Source of the DNA: Comamonadaceae bacterium
Lineage (GTDB): Bacteria > Pseudomonadota > Gammaproteobacteria > Burkholderiales > Burkholderiaceae_C
Assembly (NCBI GenBank): GCA_947447975.1
Contig: CANFLU010000005.1
Span: forward strand, 44,315-108,314
Reading direction: 5' to 3'
Length of the DNA: 64,000 nt
Below the pieces are notes generated by a model that saw only the letters and a list, made by a program, of their open reading frames with translations, had not been told where the DNA came from and ran no database searches. Below are positions 52,519 through 60,609 of this stretch, one piece after another (position 1 is the first letter of the stretch; each line of letters starts with the position of its first letter). Made by a program: the position numbers and the translations under genes.

Positions 52519-52553
52519 AGGGCAGTTGCACAACATGTTGCACTGCCCTTTTT
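52519..52553 (+). terminator. Intra-operon terminator-like hairpin between aapJ and aapQ
   Basis: A long imperfect stem (AGGGCAG-TTGCA with TGCA-CTGCCCT, one bulged base) is followed by a run of five T. It lies between the binding-protein gene and the first permease gene, where partial termination normally keeps the binding protein in excess. Confidence 0.75.
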
Positions 52554-52599
52554 CTGTACCGGTGCTTGCAAAACCAACCCTTAAGCATCGCATCTTTGC

Positions 52600-53778
52600 A
52601 TGAGCGCAGCACCCACACCCCCGCAAAAAAACCGCTGGTCTTGGCGCAGCCAAGCCTTTCGCGCGCTGGTGTACCAAGTGCTGGCCGTGGGGGTGATTGC
52701 GCTCATCGTTTGGTTTTTGGCGCACAACACGGCCACGAATATGCGCCAGCGCGGCATCCAAAGCGGCTTTGGATTTTTGCTGGGAACTGCAGGTTTTGAT
52801 ATTGGCGAAAGCCTGTTTGCCTTTGACTCGGGCGAGTCGTATTTGCAAGCCTATTTGGTGGGCGTCACCAATACCTTGCGCGTCGCTATGTTGGGGATTG
52901 TCCTGACGACGCTGCTGGGCACGCTGCTCGGCGTAGGCCGCTTTTCACGTAATGCCTTGGTCCGCGGACTGTGTCGAATATACGTCGAGCTGTTCCGCAA
53001 TATTCCGCTGCTGCTGCAACTGCTGATGTGGTACTTGTTTTTTACCGAAGTACTGCCCGATGCCAGCCAAGCCTGGACGCTAGGCCCTCTGTTCCTGAGC
53101 AAAGGCGGGTTGAATTTCCCAATTCCTGTGTGGGCCAGCGGCCATGTGTGGGCCGCTTGGGGTCTGCTTGCGGGCGTAGGTGCCGGATGGCTGTGGCGTG
53201 GCCGCGCGCGGCGGCGTTTTGAAGAGACGGGACTGCCGCACAGCATGTTTTGGGCACCGATGGTCTGGGTATTTTTGGGTGCCCTTGTCGGTTGGTTGCT
53301 CGGGGGCGCCCCGACCGACATCAACGCGCCCGTCAAAGGCGAATTTGCAATTGAAAACGGCGGCGCGCTGACCCCCGAATTTCTGGCGTTGTTGGTGGGC
53401 CTGACGATTTACACCGCCGCCTTTGTGGCCGAGGTGGTGCGCGGCGGCATCCAATCGGTGGCCCAGGGCCAGGCCGAGGCGGCTGCCGCTTTGGGCCTCT
53501 CGCAAGGCCAGAGCATGCGGCTGGTGATGTTGCCCCAAGCGCTGCGCGTCATCATTCCGCCCATGACCAACCAATACCTGAACCTGACCAAAAATTCTTC
53601 GCTGGCCGTGGCCATCGGCTACCCGGACGTGGTCTCGATTGCCAACACCGCCATCAACCAAACCGGCCGCGCGGTGGAATGCATTGCGCTCATCATGCTG
53701 GTGTACCTGAGCACCTCGCTGCTGACGTCTTTGCTGATGAACTGGTACAACGCCCGCGCTGCGATCAAAGAGCGTTAA
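52600..53778 (+). CDS. aapQ: General L-amino acid ABC transporter permease AapQ
   Basis: Inner-membrane permease of 392 aa, larger than His/Gln permeases because of the AapQ-type insert between membrane helices. The start region RSQAFRALVYQVLAVGVIALIVWFLAHNTA is diagnostic, and the EAA loop reads QGQAEAAAALGLSQGQSMRLVMLPQALRVIIPP. It pairs with AapM, and AapP drives transport. About eight helices are visible, with the polar insert around residues 170-250. Confidence 0.95.
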   Translation: MSAAPTPPQKNRWSWRSQAFRALVYQVLAVGVIALIVWFLAHNTATNMRQRGIQSGFGFLLGTAGFDIGESLFAFDSGESYLQAYLVGVTNTLRVAMLGIVLTTLLGTLLGVGRFSRNALVRGLCRIYVELFRNIPLLLQLLMWYLFFTEVLPDASQAWTLGPLFLSKGGLNFPIPVWASGHVWAAWGLLAGVGAGWLWRGRARRRFEETGLPHSMFWAPMVWVFLGALVGWLLGGAPTDINAPVKGEFAIENGGALTPEFLALLVGLTIYTAAFVAEVVRGGIQSVAQGQAEAAAALGLSQGQSMRLVMLPQALRVIIPPMTNQYLNLTKNSSLAVAIGYPDVVSIANTAINQTGRAVECIALIMLVYLSTSLLTSLLMNWYNARAAIKER

Positions 53779-53791
53779 GGACACAGCACCG

Positions 53792-54886
53792 ATGTCCACC
53801 TTGAACACCATTGCCCCCCGTCCGGCCCCGCAGTCCAACAGCGGGCCGCTGGCCTGGTGCAAGGCCAATTTATTCCACGACTGGAGAACCAGCGCCGGCA
53901 CGCTGCTGATCGGTCTGATTTTGCTGTGGCTGTTGCCGCGCCTATTTCAGTGGGCTGTTACGAATTCCGTGTGGTACGGCAATTACGAAACTTGCCACGC
54001 AGCCAGCGGCGCTTGCTGGGCGGTGGTACGCGAGAAGTTCCGATTTATTTTGTTTGGCCGCTATCCGCATGAAGAGCATTGGCGTGCATTGCTATGCACC
54101 GTGATGCTCTTAGGCCTGATTCTGGCCAGCTGTACCCGTGCTTTCTGGCGCCCGTGGTTGGTGGCGCTATGGCTGGGCGTGCTGGTGGTGTACCTGGCGC
54201 TGATGCGCGGTGGCTTTGCCGGTCTGCGTTTTGTGGAGACCGATTTGTGGAGCGGCCTGCCGCTGACGATTTTGTTGGCCTCGCTGTCTATGGTGATGGC
54301 CTTCCCGATTGCCGTCTGTATCGCGTTGGGAAGACGCTCGGGGATGCCAGCCATTCGCAGCCTGTGTACCGTCTACGTGGAGTTGATACGCGGCGTACCG
54401 CTGATCTCGGTGTTGTTTATGGCCTCCTTTATGTTTCCGCTCCTGATGCCGCAAGGTTTCAACATTGATGTGCTGATACGCGTGCTAGCTGGCATTACCT
54501 TGTTTGCCGCCGCCTATATGGCCGAGGTTATTCGCGGCGGCTTGCAAGCCATTCCCAAAGGCCAAATTGAAGCCGCTGCTACGTTAGGCCTGAGCTACTG
54601 GCAAACCCAGCGCATGATTGTGCTGCCACAAGCGCTTGCCATGGTGGTACCGGGCCTCATGAATAACTTTATTTCCACCTTCAAAGACACGTCGCTGGTA
54701 GCGATCGTCAGCTTGTACGAACTGACCGGCGCCATGGGCATGGCGATGAATTCTGAAGCCGACTGGCGCCCTTTCCGTATCGAGGGCTATTTGTTTATCG
54801 CCCTGATTTATTTTGTGTTTTGCTATGCGATGTCGCTTTACAGTCAATGGATTGAAGCGCAAGTGAATAAAAGCAAGCAGCGTTAA
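53792..54886 (+). CDS. aapM: General L-amino acid ABC transporter permease AapM
   Basis: Second permease subunit of the importer, 364 aa. The EAA loop is [33 protein letters not shown]. The N-terminal part [28 protein letters not shown] and the ending [23 protein letters not shown] are typical of AapM. The gene is 13 bp after aapQ and 8 bp before aapP, with clear operon organisation. Its length is normal for the family. Confidence 0.95.
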   Translation: MSTLNTIAPRPAPQSNSGPLAWCKANLFHDWRTSAGTLLIGLILLWLLPRLFQWAVTNSVWYGNYETCHAASGACWAVVREKFRFILFGRYPHEEHWRALLCTVMLLGLILASCTRAFWRPWLVALWLGVLVVYLALMRGGFAGLRFVETDLWSGLPLTILLASLSMVMAFPIAVCIALGRRSGMPAIRSLCTVYVELIRGVPLISVLFMASFMFPLLMPQGFNIDVLIRVLAGITLFAAAYMAEVIRGGLQAIPKGQIEAAATLGLSYWQTQRMIVLPQALAMVVPGLMNNFISTFKDTSLVAIVSLYELTGAMGMAMNSEADWRPFRIEGYLFIALIYFVFCYAMSLYSQWIEAQVNKSKQR

Positions 54887-54894
54887 GGACCGCC

Positions 54895-55638
54895 ATGACC
54901 GAGCCCATCATCACCTTCGACAAAGTCAATAAATGGTATGGCAACAACTTCCATGTTCTGCGCGACATTGACTTGCAAGTAGGCGCGGGTGAACGCATCG
55001 TGGTTTGCGGTCCATCTGGTTCGGGTAAATCTACACTGATTCGCTGTATCAACCGCCTGGAAGAACACCAACAAGGCCGCCTGATAGTCGATGGCGTAGA
55101 GATCACCGATGACCTGAAGGCAATCGACGACGTCCGCAAAAAAGTCGGTATGGTGTTTCAGCAATTCAATTTATTCCCGCACCTTACGGTATTGGAGAAC
55201 CTGACGCTCTCGCCCATGTGGGTGGGGCGCACGCCCAAGAAAGAAGCCGAAGAAAAAGCCATGGAGCAATTGCGTCGCGTGCGCATTGCTGAGCAAGCGC
55301 ACAAATACCCTTTGCAACTGAGCGGTGGTCAGCAGCAACGGGTGGCCATAGCGCGCGCTTTATGCCTGACGCCTAAAATCATGTTGTTTGACGAGCCGAC
55401 CTCGGCGCTGGATCCGGAGATGATCAAGGAAGTGCTCGATGTCATGATTGAGATGGCCGAGCAAGGCATCACCATGGTGTGTGTGACGCATGAGATGGGT
55501 TTTGCCAAAGCGGTGGCCGACCGGGTCATCTTTATGGACGAGGGGCAGATCGTGGAACAAAACACGCCCGACGCGTTTTTCAACAACCCGCAAAATGAGC
55601 GCAGCCGCGACTTCCTGTCCAAAATATTAGGCCATTGA
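54895..55638 (+). CDS. aapP: General L-amino acid ABC transporter ATP-binding protein
   Basis: ABC ATPase of 247 aa that energises AapQM. Walker A is GPSGSGKST, the Q-loop [22 protein letters not shown], the signature [15 protein letters not shown] and Walker [15 protein letters not shown]; the H-loop is [18 protein letters not shown]. The GlnQ/HisP type without extra domain. It is the last gene of aapJQMP; a flavin reductase gene begins one base after its stop. Confidence 0.96.
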   Translation: MTEPIITFDKVNKWYGNNFHVLRDIDLQVGAGERIVVCGPSGSGKSTLIRCINRLEEHQQGRLIVDGVEITDDLKAIDDVRKKVGMVFQQFNLFPHLTVLENLTLSPMWVGRTPKKEAEEKAMEQLRRVRIAEQAHKYPLQLSGGQQQRVAIARALCLTPKIMLFDEPTSALDPEMIKEVLDVMIEMAEQGITMVCVTHEMGFAKAVADRVIFMDEGQIVEQNTPDAFFNNPQNERSRDFLSKILGH

Positions 55639-55639
55639 T

Positions 55640-56173
55640 TTGAACCACATTCCCCGCACCAAGGACCTCCATCTACCCACGGCCGACGCGCCCGCCTTCA
55701 GCACGACTGAGTTTCGCCAAGCACTGGGGCAGTTCGCGACTGGGATCACCGTGGTGACTGCACGCAGCGACGGCGGCGCGCTGGTAGGCCTGACGGTGAA
55801 CTCGTTCAACGCGGTCTCGCTAGACCCACCCTTGGTGCTCTGGAGTCTGGGCCTGCGCTCGGCGTCGATGGACGTGCTGCGCAGCTGCACGCATTACGCC
55901 ATCAACGTACTGGGTGCCGAACACCAAGCGCTGGCCAAGCAATTCGCCACCAAAGACATAGACCGTTTCGCCGGAGTGGATTGGTATAGCGGCACTTACG
56001 ACTTGCCTTTGATCAAGGGTGCGGTCGCCAGCTTTACCTGTTACAACCGCAGCCGCTACGCCGAAGGCGACCATGTGATATTTGTTGGCGAAGTCGAGCG
56101 TTGCAGCCACCGTGAAGGTGCCGCACCTTTGGTTTATCACGCCAGCCAGTTTTTCACTGGCGGCTTGCGTTAA
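55640..56173 (+). CDS. Flavin reductase-family protein
   Basis: FMN-binding split-barrel flavin reductase of 177 aa, supplying reduced flavin to a monooxygenase in known pairs. Marks are FRQALGQFATGITVVTARSDGG, VGLTVNSFNAVSLDPPLVLWSLG and the final VGEVERCSHREGAAPLVYH. The start is TTG at 55640, one base after the aapP stop; no in-frame ATG is available earlier than residue 70, so coupling to aapP is likely. No dedicated monooxygenase gene is adjacent, so its partner is unknown. Confidence 0.9.
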   Translation: MNHIPRTKDLHLPTADAPAFSTTEFRQALGQFATGITVVTARSDGGALVGLTVNSFNAVSLDPPLVLWSLGLRSASMDVLRSCTHYAINVLGAEHQALAKQFATKDIDRFAGVDWYSGTYDLPLIKGAVASFTCYNRSRYAEGDHVIFVGEVERCSHREGAAPLVYHASQFFTGGLR

Positions 56174-56196
56174 TTCACTGCAATATTTTTCCTGGT

Positions 56197-57123
56197 ATGG
56201 ACCGCAAGGAACACCTGGATGCCTTCGCTATGGGCCTGTTGGTAGCCTGCTGCGCCTTCTGGGGCTTTCAGCAAGTGCTGGTCAAAGCCACGCTGGCCGA
56301 CTTACCACCCGTGTTTCAAGCTGGTGTGCGCTTTGTAGGCACCACCGTCGTTTTATGGCTATGGTGCCGTTGGCGTGGCATTGCGCTGTTTGCGCGTGAC
56401 GGAAGCCTGTGGCCTGGGCTCTTGGCAGGGGTTTTATTCTCCCTGGAATTTTTCTGCTTGTTTAGCGGCCTGCAATACAGCGCTGCTTCGCGCTTGACGG
56501 TGTTTTTATACACCTCGCCCTTGTGGGCCGCACTGGTGCTGCATTGGTTTGTGGCCTCTGAACGTCTGCGGGCGGTGCAATGGTTGGGTCTGGTGTTTGC
56601 GTTTTGCGCGGTGGCCTTTACGCTGCGCGAAGGCTTTGTGGGCGGCCAGACGCCGCTGCAACACTGGGGCGATTTGATGGGTGTAGGCGGTGGCATCGCT
56701 TGGGCCTTGACGACCGTTACCATCCGCACCACCGTGCTTAGCCGCGTGGGCGCGGAAAAAATGCTGTTCTACCAAGTTGCTGCCAGTGCTGTCGTGCTAC
56801 CCCTTTTGTCCTGGAACCTGGGCGAGCCCTGGTCCTGGCCCTGGAACTTCAGTCACTTCGCCATGGGCTCGCTGCTATTGCAAACCCTGGTCGGTGCTTT
56901 TGCCAGCTACCTGTCTTGGATGTGGCTGCTCAGCCGTTACCCGGCCAGCAAAATCGGTGCTTTCGCTTTCTCTACGCCGCTGTTCGCGCTCCTCTTTGGT
57001 GCACTCTGGCTGGGCGAGGACATTACGCTTTCCTTGTTGGGCGCACTGGCGATGGTGTTTGTGGGGATTTCGCTGGTGAATCGGCGCAAGCCATTGCTGA
57101 TTGATGTGGCAAAACAGTCTTAA
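56197..57123 (+). CDS. EamA/DMT-family transporter
   Basis: Drug/metabolite transporter of 308 aa with ten helices in two EamA halves. The N-terminal helix LLVACCAFWGFQQVLVKATLADLPPVFQAGVRF and the second-half DLMGVGGGIAWALTTVTIR are typical; the end reads GALAMVFVGISLVNR. It is likely an exporter of amino acids or small metabolites, in line with its position after the amino acid importer, but the substrate is unknown. It starts 23 bp after the flavin reductase gene. Confidence 0.92.
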   Translation: MDRKEHLDAFAMGLLVACCAFWGFQQVLVKATLADLPPVFQAGVRFVGTTVVLWLWCRWRGIALFARDGSLWPGLLAGVLFSLEFFCLFSGLQYSAASRLTVFLYTSPLWAALVLHWFVASERLRAVQWLGLVFAFCAVAFTLREGFVGGQTPLQHWGDLMGVGGGIAWALTTVTIRTTVLSRVGAEKMLFYQVAASAVVLPLLSWNLGEPWSWPWNFSHFAMGSLLLQTLVGAFASYLSWMWLLSRYPASKIGAFAFSTPLFALLFGALWLGEDITLSLLGALAMVFVGISLVNRRKPLLIDVAKQS

Positions 57124-57192
57124 GTAAACCACGCAGCCCCACAGGCGGGGACAGAATTTTCTTACACAGTACGTGGTCACCAAGGCGACCTC

Positions 57193-57271
57193 CTGCAAGC
57201 AAACTGAAACAAAAAAATACAATAATTTCATTCATTGATGCAATTCGCCCTTTACATGTATTCAGGGCGAA
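57193..57271 (+). promoter_or_regulatory. Candidate promoter and leader hairpin of the MBOAT/carrier pair
   Basis: A weak promoter pair CTGCAA (57193-57198) and TACAAT (57218-57223) has a 19-bp spacer. Downstream, in the leader, lies a perfect 8-bp inverted repeat TTCGCCCT (57244-57251) and AGGGCGAA (57264-57271) with a 12-base loop, flanked by GCAA/TTGC. The hairpin ends 42 bases before the MBOAT ATG and could be an operator or an RNA control element. Confidence 0.4.
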
Positions 57272-57313
57272 CCATTGCGAAAAACCACGGCTGCAACAGC
57301 CACTCCATAAATA

Positions 57314-58756
57314 ATGTATTTGTTAGAACAGTTCGCGTCCTTAGACAAGAACGAAAAAATTATCGCGGGTTTGCAGGGCTGGCGCGGACGGGCGCTGCTG
57401 TTTGTGCTGGCGGTGCTGCTGTTTAGCATCGAGAGCGCGGACATCGTGAAGGCGCTTTTGCTGCTCGGCCTGGCATTTACGTTTGCCTACATGCCAAAGC
57501 ACCAAAACCTCACGCTGTTGGTGTTCACCCAGTCGCTGGGGATTTATCGTATCGCCAGTTCGTCTAATTACTTCAATAGTGACGTTGCCAAGGTCATGGC
57601 GCAAGAGCACATCCAGGACGTGCCGGCATGGGAAATTTCTTTATTCATCTATGGCGTGTTTGTGTTGCTCGCTTGGTTGGCGCTGGTGTATGTGCGGCGC
57701 CACCCACAGTCCTTGGCTGCGCGCAGGCCGGTGTGGTTTTTGATGTCGCTGGCCTTTGCATTGCTGCTGGCGAGCTGCGGCGGGCTCTTGCACGGCATGG
57801 CGCGGGTACTGACCTGGTCCATGTTGGTGACCTATTGCGCCTACGTCTGGTTTTTAGCCTTTGCGCTTTTGGACCAAAGCGCCAAGGCGCGTAGCAGCGA
57901 TGCGGTGCAACTGGGCATGCTGCATCCGTTTTGGGGCTCTACCACCCTGCCCTATGGCAAAGGCGCTGCGCTATTGCGCAAAGCGCGGGCCAGCAGCACG
58001 CAGGCGCTGGCAGTGACGCAAATCAAAGGCTTCAAATTGCTGGTCTGGGCCATCTTTCTTTATGGCCTGGATACGGTACTGAGCTATGTGTTTGAAACCG
58101 TGTTGCAGGTGCGCAGTGTGGAAAGCGAGATCAGCGCCTTTTTGGCGCACCACCCCTCGTCGCGCCCCTGGCTGGCACTGAGCTTGGTATGGTCCCAACT
58201 AGACTTTGCCCTGTGGTTCGGTTTGTGGGGCCATATGGTGATCGCCACCGCACGCTTTGCCGGCATTCGCCTGCCGCGCAGCAGCTGGCGTCCGCTGGAG
58301 TCGCGCACCATGGTGGATTATTTCAATCGTATTCTTTACTACTTCAAAGAGTTGATGGTGGACTTGTTTTTCACACCCAGCTTTTTACGCTATTTCAAAA
58401 AGCATCCGCGCGTGCGCATGTTTTTTGCCACCTTTATGGCAGCAGGTGTGGGCAATATGGTCTACCACTTTTTGCGCGATATCGACCTGGCTGCAGACAT
58501 GGGCTTGGTCGAGCTATTCACCAGTTTTAGCAGCTATGCTTTTTATTGCGTGGTCTTGGCTTGCGCGATTGGCATCTCGCAGTTACGCATCAGCGCCGGG
58601 CATAGGCCCTCAAGCACCGTGCCGGGGCGTATCCAAGCCTTTGTGTTGATTTGGGGCTTTGTGAGCCTCTTGCAAATCTTCGGCGATGAAACCCGCAGCC
58701 ATAGCCTGGCTGAGCGCATGCAATTTCTTTTGTATCTTTTTGGACTAACGATATGA
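57314..58756 (+). CDS. MBOAT-like membrane protein (DltB-like acyltransferase candidate)
   Basis: Polytopic membrane protein of 480 aa with about ten to twelve helices. The region VDYFNRILYYFKELMVDLFFTPSFLRYF followed by RMFFATFMAAGVGNMVYHF (residues 334-386) has the shape of the MBOAT core, where a conserved His in a hydrophobic helix (here His385) is catalytic. An upstream HPFWGSTTLPYGKG could be the family's P-G loop. It overlaps the carrier-protein gene (ATGA), so it probably takes an acyl group from the carrier and passes it to an extracytoplasmic acceptor. Similarity is distant, and the acceptor is unknown. Confidence 0.65.
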   Translation: MYLLEQFASLDKNEKIIAGLQGWRGRALLFVLAVLLFSIESADIVKALLLLGLAFTFAYMPKHQNLTLLVFTQSLGIYRIASSSNYFNSDVAKVMAQEHIQDVPAWEISLFIYGVFVLLAWLALVYVRRHPQSLAARRPVWFLMSLAFALLLASCGGLLHGMARVLTWSMLVTYCAYVWFLAFALLDQSAKARSSDAVQLGMLHPFWGSTTLPYGKGAALLRKARASSTQALAVTQIKGFKLLVWAIFLYGLDTVLSYVFETVLQVRSVESEISAFLAHHPSSRPWLALSLVWSQLDFALWFGLWGHMVIATARFAGIRLPRSSWRPLESRTMVDYFNRILYYFKELMVDLFFTPSFLRYFKKHPRVRMFFATFMAAGVGNMVYHFLRDIDLAADMGLVELFTSFSSYAFYCVVLACAIGISQLRISAGHRPSSTVPGRIQAFVLIWGFVSLLQIFGDETRSHSLAERMQFLLYLFGLTI

Positions 58757-59016
58757 ACACGGACATCCACCAAAAACTGCGCGCCTATTTGCAGCAATTG
58801 CTGACGCAAGCCATGGACACGCAAGAGTTCTCGGATACTGACTCGCTGTTTCTGAGTGGCCGCATCGATTCTTTTTCGCTCATGCAACTGGTCATGCACC
58901 TGGAGGAAAACTACCAGATCGATTTTTCCAACGTGCATTTTGAAGCGCCGCTGCTCGATACGGTGGCGGATATCGTTGCTTTCGTCCAGCAACACAGCCG
59001 CCCTGCCGCGCTTTGA
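58753..59016 (+). CDS. Acyl/peptidyl carrier protein
   Basis: Carrier protein of 87 aa with four helices. The phosphopantetheine site is GRIDSFSLMQLVMHLE with Ser40. The sequence resembles DltC and stand-alone carriers more than fatty acid AcpP, which has the motif GADSLDTVE. It overlaps the upstream membrane protein gene by 4 bases, so both are co-translated. The facing adenylation enzyme gene ends 19 bp away and is the likely loader. Confidence 0.92.
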   Translation: MNTDIHQKLRAYLQQLLTQAMDTQEFSDTDSLFLSGRIDSFSLMQLVMHLEENYQIDFSNVHFEAPLLDTVADIVAFVQQHSRPAAL

Positions 59017-59034
59017 TGCCAAAACGGCTCGGGC

Positions 59035-60609
59035 TTACCCAGCCGACGCGCACGCCATTTCCAACAACGCACGCCGGTCCACCTTGCCGCTGACGGCATA
59101 AGGCAATTGCGCCAGCGCCACGATGCGCTTGGGGAAAAACACCGCATCCAGGCTGCGGGCGCTGGCTTTTTTGATGTCGGCCAAGTCTTGCGCGCTGACT
59201 TGGCCGGTAGTAAAGCCCACCAGCTCGGTAACCAGGCCTTGCGCGTCTTTGACGGCTACGACCACGACATCGCTAAGCGGCGCAAAACTCGCCAGCGCTG
59301 CTTCGATTTCGCCGATTTCCACGCGCCTACCTGCCACCTTGATTTGGCTGTCCATGCGCCCCAGACATTCCACCTGGCCCTGCGGATTGACAAAACCGGC
59401 GTCACCCGACAAATACCAGGTGGCACCGCTACGGTCACAGTCCAGGCGCACGAACACCGACTGTGTTTTTTCCGGGTCGTTCAAATAGCCTTGGGATAAC
59501 TGTGGGCCTTTGAAGGCAATCTGCCCAGTCACGCCATGGGGCACTGGCTGGCGCTGTTCGTCCAAGATGCAGATATCCATGCCGGGAAACGCGCTGCCTA
59601 TGGGCACGATGTCGTTGGCAAAAGGCAAGTCGGCCTCGCTGGGCAGATAGACATGGCGCGCTACGTCAATAGTGGCCTCGGTAGGGCCGTAGTGGTTCTC
59701 CACCGTGCTGGTGGGGGCTGCGGCTTGCCAGGCTTGCGTCATACGCCTTGGCAATGGTTCACCGGCAAAGCGGCTGATGCGCAGTGTGGGGAAGCTGTTG
59801 GCTTTGAGCATGCCCAGCTTGTGCATCAGCGTGCCTATGGACGGTACCGAACTCCACACCTGCAAATCACTGCGGCGTATGAAATGCGCCGGGGCAATCA
59901 ACTCGGCTTCGGGCACCACGCACAACTCGCCACCCAGCGACCAGGTGGTGAACAAATCGGACACCGAGGGGTCGAATGAAAAATCGTGAAACTGCGAAGC
60001 GCGGTAACCCGGCTCCAAATTCCACATGCTGTGGATGGCGCGCAGGTATGCCAACACGTTGGCATGGCTGACCTTCACGCCCTTGGGCGTACCCGATGAG
60101 CCGGAGGTAAACAGGATGTAGGCCAAAGCATCAGCGTCACAAGCCAGCGGCGCGCGCAGTGGTGCTATCGACTTTGGGCCCACACCCTCCCATGGACCAG
60201 GACCCACGCATTCGCTGTCTGGCGCGATGTAGGCTTGAATACCGTCGCCTTGCCCCGATCCCTGTAACTGCGCTTGCAGCTGGCGCAAGTCCTCCGCGTC
60301 GCCCACCAAAAAACGGATATTCGCGGCGCGCAGCAGCGCAATGGTTTTATCGGGCGGAGCTTTGACCTTGAGCGGCACGTAATGGCAAGCCGCGTACACA
60401 ATACCCAGCACCCCCGCATAACTGCCGTACTTGCGCTGACCCACAATGCCGACCGCCTCGCGCTGCGCGCCCAGCGCCTGCAAGCGGGCGGCGATGGCCA
60501 GGGCGCTGCGCGTAAGGTCCGTATACGACGTGCGCACATCGCCTAGGTGTAATGCATAGCGATCGGAGTGGCTGCTAGCCGCATCAAACAGCAGCGCACT
60601 CAGGCTCAT
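59035..60609 (-). CDS. Stand-alone amino acid adenylation enzyme (DltA/NRPS A-domain type)
   Basis: Adenylation enzyme of 524 aa. Core motifs: A3 YILFTSGSSGTPKGVKVSH (164-182), A4 FDPS with Asp213, the residue that binds the alpha-amino group of amino acids, A5 NHYGPTE (305-311), A7 YLSGDAG (399-405), A8 GRMDSQIKVAGRRVEIGEIE (417-436) and A10 SGKVDRR with Lys509. This is the amino acid activating type, not the acyl-CoA ligase type. The pocket position of DltA Cys269 is Ala282 here. It is the second gene after an acyl-CoA synthetase gene (ATGA overlap) and faces the carrier gene, its probable acceptor. Confidence 0.88.
   Translation of the reverse strand: MSLSALLFDAASSHSDRYALHLGDVRTSYTDLTRSALAIAARLQALGAQREAVGIVGQRKYGSYAGVLGIVYAACHYVPLKVKAPPDKTIALLRAANIRFLVGDAEDLRQLQAQLQGSGQGDGIQAYIAPDSECVGPGPWEGVGPKSIAPLRAPLACDADALAYILFTSGSSGTPKGVKVSHANVLAYLRAIHSMWNLEPGYRASQFHDFSFDPSVSDLFTTWSLGGELCVVPEAELIAPAHFIRRSDLQVWSSVPSIGTLMHKLGMLKANSFPTLRISRFAGEPLPRRMTQAWQAAAPTSTVENHYGPTEATIDVARHVYLPSEADLPFANDIVPIGSAFPGMDICILDEQRQPVPHGVTGQIAFKGPQLSQGYLNDPEKTQSVFVRLDCDRSGATWYLSGDAGFVNPQGQVECLGRMDSQIKVAGRRVEIGEIEAALASFAPLSDVVVVAVKDAQGLVTELVGFTTGQVSAQDLADIKKASARSLDAVFFPKRIVALAQLPYAVSGKVDRRALLEMACASAG

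Noticed and set aside
57135..57148. CCCC/GGGG hairpin after the EamA transporter gene
   Set aside because: The stem has only 4 bp and no clean T-run, so it is too weak to call a terminator.
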